Shown piece by piece: positions 60,902-64,000 of a stretch of 64,000 bases of DNA. Every line of letters starts with the position of its first letter. Position 1 is the stretch's first letter. This stretch comes from Paenibacillus methanolicus. Its GTDB lineage: Bacteria > Bacillota > Bacilli > Paenibacillales > Paenibacillaceae. The notes below the pieces were generated by a model, which ran no database searches, was not told the origin of the DNA, and saw nothing but the letters and a program-made list of their open reading frames with translations. The position numbers were made by a program, and so were the translations under genes. The stretch is from assembly GCF_008124765.1 (NCBI RefSeq), contig NZ_VNHS01000012.1, positions 294,840 to 358,839 on the forward strand. The letters run 5' to 3'.

Positions 60902-61045
60902 TCAAGGTTGCTGCAGCTCGACGCTATCGTCATCCGGACGTTGTTTCGTCCGGTAGAAATACCAGCAGTCATTTAACAGCCGGATTTGCCGCCGGTCTTT
61001 TTTGAGAAATGCCCGCATCAGTTGGTTGCACAGCCATTGCGGCAT
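60902..61045 (-). CDS. cmpA: Cortex morphogenetic protein CmpA
   Basis: The product has 47 residues. ATG 61045 is chosen since AAGGAGG lies eight bases before it on the minus strand; an ATG six bases earlier is too close. The sequence MPQWLCNQLMRAF, then IRLLNDCWYFYR, matches the short CmpA family of spore formers (about 37 residues; here with a longer acidic tail). In Bacillus CmpA helps clear misassembled spores by directing SpoIVA degradation. It is below the usual length cut-off for gene finding. Confidence 0.85.
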   Translation of the reverse strand: MPQWLCNQLMRAFLKKDRRQIRLLNDCWYFYRTKQRPDDDSVELQQP

Positions 61046-61156
61046 ACGCATCGCCTCCTTCCCGTCTGCCATCGTACTCTTAGCATATGGGCGTAGGCGA
61101 ACGTCCGTGCAGGTCCAACGGCAGGCAGCGCGGCGCGATGAGGAGTAAAGTCTGTT

Positions 61157-61516
61157 CTAGCCTTCCATTTCCTCTTCGTACCACTGCTCGAGCTGCGCCT
61201 GAAGCGCGCGTATTTCCGTGAGCAGCGAGATCAGCGGGTAGGATTTCTCCTCGATGGCCGAGAAGCTTTGCTCCAGCTGATTCAAATAGTCGAGACCGGA
61301 GTGGATCGTCAGCGACTTGTCATGGAGATCGACATTGTCGCATTCGGCGATCGCATAGGGCAAAGTAGGCACGTTCGACGCCGTTAACTTGTCGATTTCT
61401 TTATGCAAGCGAAGATTCAGGGCGCTGAGCTGGTAAGCGTGGGAAGCCGGCATTTCCACGAACGAGACGCCTTCCGCACCGCTAAGAATAATAAACCGCA
61501 TTTGTGGCATAAACAT
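61157..61516 (-). CDS. Conserved hypothetical protein of Paenibacillaceae
   Basis: The product has 119 residues. The start at 61516 is chosen for GGGGAG four bases before; 61510 is possible. It starts MFMPQMRFIILSGAEGVSF and continues with a helical middle (YQLSALNLRLHKEIDKLT) and end (ISLLTEIRALQAQLEQWY). No membrane segment, no motif I know. Databases sometimes label relatives as hydrolase/acyltransferase, which I would not trust. Confidence 0.65.
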   Translation of the reverse strand: MFMPQMRFIILSGAEGVSFVEMPASHAYQLSALNLRLHKEIDKLTASNVPTLPYAIAECDNVDLHDKSLTIHSGLDYLNQLEQSFSAIEEKSYPLISLLTEIRALQAQLEQWYEEEMEG

Positions 61517-61635
61517 AGTTCTCCCCTCGGACACATCCATACTACTTGACAGTGTAGCGTATTCGTCCTTTAAAATTCAAGTAGGAAAGAAAGCGGCTGG
61601 CCCTTCGGCGGACAAGCCGCGGATAGGAGTTTAGA

Positions 61636-62118
61636 ATGACGAACGACATGCTGCAGCAATGGGTGGAGCGGGTATCGCTTCGCGATTTTGGGCGTCCCTT
61701 TCGGCATAAGGCGACCTTTAACGGGCGGCTCAAGGCGACGGGCGGCCGTTATTTCATGAAATCCCACAATATCGAGATTAGTCCGCATCAACTTGCCGCT
61801 TACGGCGAGGAGGAGACGGAGAAGATCATCAAACACGAGCTTTGCCATTACCATCTGCATTTGCTGAAGCGCGGCTTTCAGCACCGCGACGCGGATTTCA
61901 AGCAGCTGCTCGCGCAGGTCGGGGGATCGCGCTTCTGCCAATCGCTGCCGGAGCGGGCGAATCGGAAGCCGGCGCCGTATAAATACAAGCTGCTTTGCAA
62001 AAACTGCGGTATGGAATATATGCGCCGCAGAAGGGTAGATCCAAGGCGGTATGCGTGCGGCCGATGCAGAGGCAAATTGTTGCTCCAAGAACTTGACTTC
62101 ACGAAAACGTCATGTTAA
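61636..62118 (+). CDS. sprT: SprT-like zinc metalloprotease
   Basis: The product has 160 residues. The zinc-binding HExxH appears as KHELCHYHLH near residue 68, with further ligands in the helix after it. The C-terminal zinc ribbon has CKNCGM and CGRCRG near residues 125 and 145. It is the YdcK/SprT family. In B. subtilis the same gene lies just upstream of a tRNA cluster, as here; the tRNA promoter overlaps its end. Confidence 0.88.
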   Translation: MTNDMLQQWVERVSLRDFGRPFRHKATFNGRLKATGGRYFMKSHNIEISPHQLAAYGEEETEKIIKHELCHYHLHLLKRGFQHRDADFKQLLAQVGGSRFCQSLPERANRKPAPYKYKLLCKNCGMEYMRRRRVDPRRYACGRCRGKLLLQELDFTKTSC

Positions 62119-62121
62119 ATT
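62093..62121 (+). promoter_or_regulatory. tRNA promoter overlapping the sprT end
   Basis: TTGACT (62093-62098) and TAAATT (62116-62121) are spaced by 17 bp; the first tRNA starts 32 bp later. Confidence 0.6.
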
Positions 62122-62152
62122 ATTACTTGTCACTGCATAATAATGCCAACGT

Positions 62153-62228
62153 TCCCTGATAGCTCAGTTGGTAGAGCACTCGACTGTTAATCGAGTTGTC
62201 ACAGGTTCGAGTCCTGTTCGGGGAGCCA
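62153..62228 (+). tRNA. tRNA-Asn (GTT), CCA encoded
   Basis: A full cloverleaf can be drawn: acceptor TCCCTGA with TCGGGGA, D-arm AGCTCAGTTGGTAGAGC and T-arm ACAGG-TTCGAGT-CCTGT. The anticodon GTT is in loop CTGTTAA. 76 bases including CCA. Confidence 0.98.
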
Positions 62229-62235
62229 TTCTCAT

Positions 62236-62326
62236 GGAGAAGTACCCAAGTGGCTCAAGGGGACCCTCTGCTAAGGGGTTAGACTGCGTAAGTGGTGCGA
62301 GGGTTCGAATCCCTCCTTCTCCGCCA
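62236..62326 (+). tRNA. tRNA-Ser (GCT), CCA encoded
   Basis: 91 bases with a long variable arm, class II as expected for Ser. Acceptor GGAGAAG pairs with CTTCTCC. The anticodon GCT is in loop CTGCTAA. It starts eight bases after tRNA-Asn. Confidence 0.97.
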
Positions 62327-62338
62327 CCAATGAATGAC

Positions 62339-62365
62339 AAGGATCGCCTACGGGCGGTCCTTTTT
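62339..62365 (+). terminator. Terminator after tRNA-Ser
   Basis: AAGGA-CGCC and GGCG-TCCTT form the stem, followed by T5. Confidence 0.85.
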
Positions 62366-62476
62366 GTTTGCGATGGGAAAGGTGGGGGCTTGGTAGTTGA
62401 GGGCGGCGTCTCTGTGGATATCCCATCCTGGTATCGGAACACACATTACGCGGCGAGACATCTTGCGAAAAATGTA

Positions 62477-62505
62477 TTGCATGTTACGTCATAAAGTGAT
62501 ACTAT
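62477..62505 (+). promoter_or_regulatory. Promoter of the second tRNA group
   Basis: TTGCAT (62477-62482) and TACTAT (62500-62505) have a 17-bp spacer. tRNA-Glu starts 43 bp downstream. Confidence 0.7.
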
Positions 62506-62547
62506 CTAAAAGTCGCTGTTGCAAGCGACGCTAGATTTGCGTTGCAT

Positions 62548-62622
62548 GGCCCGTTGGTCAAGGGGTTAAGACACCTCCCTTTCACGGAGGTAACAGGGGT
62601 TCGAATCCCCTACGGGTCACCA
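62548..62622 (+). tRNA. tRNA-Glu (TTC), CCA encoded
   Basis: 75 bases with acceptor GGCCCGT and ACGGGTC (one G-U). The anticodon TTC is in loop CTTTCAC. T-arm AGGGG-TTCGAAT-CCCCT. Confidence 0.97.
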
Positions 62623-62628
62623 TTATGC

Positions 62629-62701
62629 GAGCCATTAGCTCAGTTGGTAGAGCACCTGACTTTTAATCAGGGTGTCGTAGGTTCGAGTCCTACATGGCTC
62701 A
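62629..62701 (+). tRNA. tRNA-Lys (TTT), CCA not encoded
   Basis: 73 bases. Acceptor GAGCCAT with ATGGCTC, anticodon TTT in loop CTTTTAA. The sequence continues CTC after the discriminator A, so CCA must be added by the CCA-adding enzyme. Confidence 0.97.
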
Positions 62702-62712
62702 CTCTCCTATTT

Positions 62713-62793
62713 GCGGTCGTGGTGGAATGGCAGACACACCATCTTGAGGGGGTGGCGGGGCAACCCGTGCGAGTTCGACTCTCGCCGACCGCA
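62713..62793 (+). tRNA. tRNA-Leu (GAG), CCA not encoded
   Basis: 81 bases. Acceptor GCGGTCG with CGACCGC, anticodon stem CCATC/GGTGG with loop TTGAGGG giving GAG, and a moderately long variable arm. It is the last gene of the array. In B. subtilis a Leu tRNA at the matching place is an integration site for ICEBs1. Confidence 0.95.
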
Positions 62794-62812
62794 TCCTTAG
62801 TTAGAACGAGTG

Positions 62813-62840
62813 AAACCCTTGCCGAGCAAGGGTTTTTTTT
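62813..62840 (+). terminator. Terminator after the tRNA array
   Basis: AAACCCTTGC and GCAAGGGTTT form a stem with a CGA loop and a T8 run. Confidence 0.95.
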
Positions 62841-62890
62841 GTTTTGGGGCTAATATCGCGATGCATGATTATCGTCGTTTTGATAATTTG

Positions 62891-62918
62891 TTGACGGTTT
62901 GTTGACGTGGATTATACT
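62891..62918 (+). promoter_or_regulatory. Strong promoter-like sequence without a gene behind it
   Basis: TTGACG (62891-62896) and TATACT (62913-62918) are spaced by 16 bp. The style fits a stable-RNA promoter, perhaps of an rRNA operon, but the DNA after it holds nothing recognisable. Confidence 0.5.
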
Positions 62919-62929
62919 TATCCAACTTG

Positions 62930-64000
62930 CTTGCCGCCACACGACTATGTGTCTTCTCGTAACATGAGCATAAAGCCCGGTTATCCAGTACTGCATGCTC
63001 CTGGATGCCTCGTATCTGCCTCGCTTTCGAGAAGACGTGTTGCCGTGGTATGCCTGAGGCTATGAAGATAAAAGTACCTTAATTCATCCTACTGAATAAA
63101 GTACCGCATTTATTCCGATGGGGTGTTAAAAAAGAATGGTTCTCCGAACCCACTGTGGAAGACAAAATTAACATCCCCACTAGTCGTCATTTATCTCGTT
63201 CCTTCACGTGAAACGTTCAACATTCAGCGCTCGCAGCCCGTTTATTTACCATTCTGGCATTCGAGCAATTCGTATTGGTCTTGCGACCCCAGCCATGCCA
63301 TCGATCGTGCGGAAAATGGTCTTGTCGCGCGAGCTGGTATGCGCAGAAATCTAAACTAAAAGGTCGGACATCGAACCGGTTGCCGGGGGCTCCGCTTAAC
63401 TAGGGGGGCCTTTTAACTTGAATTGGAGATCGTGGCGGAGTAGGGGGCAGTTCCTATTTGTATTAACATATTGGCCGCAGCAGCACTCAATGGTATCCCT
63501 TGGCTGGTTCTGTCGATCTAGTAAACTCCGTAAAGACGTAAGGGCTGGACACAACGATGACGCTTTGCTTCTGACCATTGTCGCCCCGGATCCTACGTAG
63601 TGTAGATGTTGTGAAATATGAACAGCGAGAACAAGGGAAGAGTCTCGACGAACTGTCTGAAAGTGTTGCGACATACTGATTATAGTAGTCCTACTTTTGG
63701 TGCGCCCATTGTGATCCGGTCAGTTCCGAGATCTGCACCTCGCAGACGTAGACCTTCCGCGCATACACGTATAGACGAATATGCAGTCCAGTGCCCAAAC
63801 TCTATGCGCTCAACCGGCTTGTATACGCAGCGACGCGACCTTAGCGCGAAGTAGAGGTTGATTACCTGAAGCGTATGGTCAATAAGGGCAATCTGAATCT
63901 TTTATCGGTTAAACACCCGAATTCTTGAGTCTATGCCACTTAACCTACCTAGCGCTTAGATTCTCTTCACTTTCCTCACACTTTTACCGCTTTAGCTTGA
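62930..64000. other. Featureless tail of about 1.1 kb
   Basis: No gene, RNA, repeat or operator could be supported here. Reading frames are short, without ribosome binding sites, and the base use looks even and unlike the rest of the window. It resembles random or unrelated sequence, as if a contig ended near 62.93 kb. Confidence 0.6.

Noticed and set aside
62168..62853. Reading frames across the tRNA array
   Set aside because: They run through tRNA genes and have no start signals.
63123..63854. Short reading frames in the right-hand tail
   Set aside because: No ribosome binding sites, no recognisable motifs, and the region looks random.
1..64000. CRISPR array, phage module or classical insertion sequence
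   Set aside because: No regularly spaced direct repeats with unique spacers, no transposase, integrase or phage structural genes were seen. The 36 kb repeat has only three adjacent units and no spacers.

Overview
The window comes from a Gram-positive, endospore-forming bacterium, most likely of the Paenibacillaceae (Paenibacillus or a close relative). The evidence is strong GGAGG-type ribosome binding sites, a cortex morphogenetic protein gene (cmpA), a YyaC-like sporulation protein, a YfkK-like protein, a Firmicutes-type galKET set, and a tex / cmpA / sprT / tRNA block. These are family recognitions by eye; no database was searched.

Region 1 (1-23.7 kb) is an exopolysaccharide (EPS) locus. 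It holds three GT4 glycosyltransferases, an initiating sugar-phosphate transferase, a Wzx flippase, a Wzy-like polymerase, a Wzz/Wze chain-length pair and an LCP ligase. It also has sugar-nucleotide genes (galU, ugd, UDP-glucuronate epimerase, manC, rmlC, rmlD), a secreted leucine-rich-repeat protein and two paralogous beta-helix proteins. The gene set points to a polymer containing glucose/glucuronate/galacturonate, mannose and rhamnose. The left edge cuts a divergent XRE-type regulator gene.

Region 2 (23.7-29.7 kb) is a six-gene lasso peptide cluster: cyclase, a 43-residue precursor, HPr-kinase-like kinase, PqqD-like B1, transglutaminase-like B2 protease and ABC exporter. The precursor has the features of the paeninodin family: an Ala1-Asp9 ring and a C-terminal Ser, with a kinase gene alongside.

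Region 3 (29.7-42.5 kb) carries a PilZ protein, rmlB, two small orphan genes, an ABC transporter, cardiolipin synthase, a three-copy hairpin repeat, two tandem FAD oxidoreductases, stress/membrane-associated small proteins, a PerM-type transporter and an AraC regulator. Region 4 (42.5-51.7 kb) has galK-galE-galT, YfkK, YyaC, a hydrolase and a methyltransferase, with two copies of a short inverted-repeat-ended element. Region 5 (51.7-54.8 kb) is a c-di-GMP module: GGDEF protein, degenerate HD-GYP protein, c-di-GMP-I riboswitch and PilZ protein. Region 6 (54.8-62.9 kb) contains housekeeping genes and five tRNAs (Asn, Ser, Glu, Lys, Leu). The last ~1.1 kb has no recognisable content and reads like unrelated or random sequence.

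The most notable pattern is a 15-bp palindrome, GWTAC-N5-GTAWC. It has eleven exact matches and one near match, all intergenic, upstream of eight transcription units: EPS (three promoters), LCP, the lasso cluster, PilZ and two small orphan genes. In three EPS promoters it fills the gap between the -35 and -10 boxes. This suggests one regulator jointly controls EPS, lasso peptide and associated genes.
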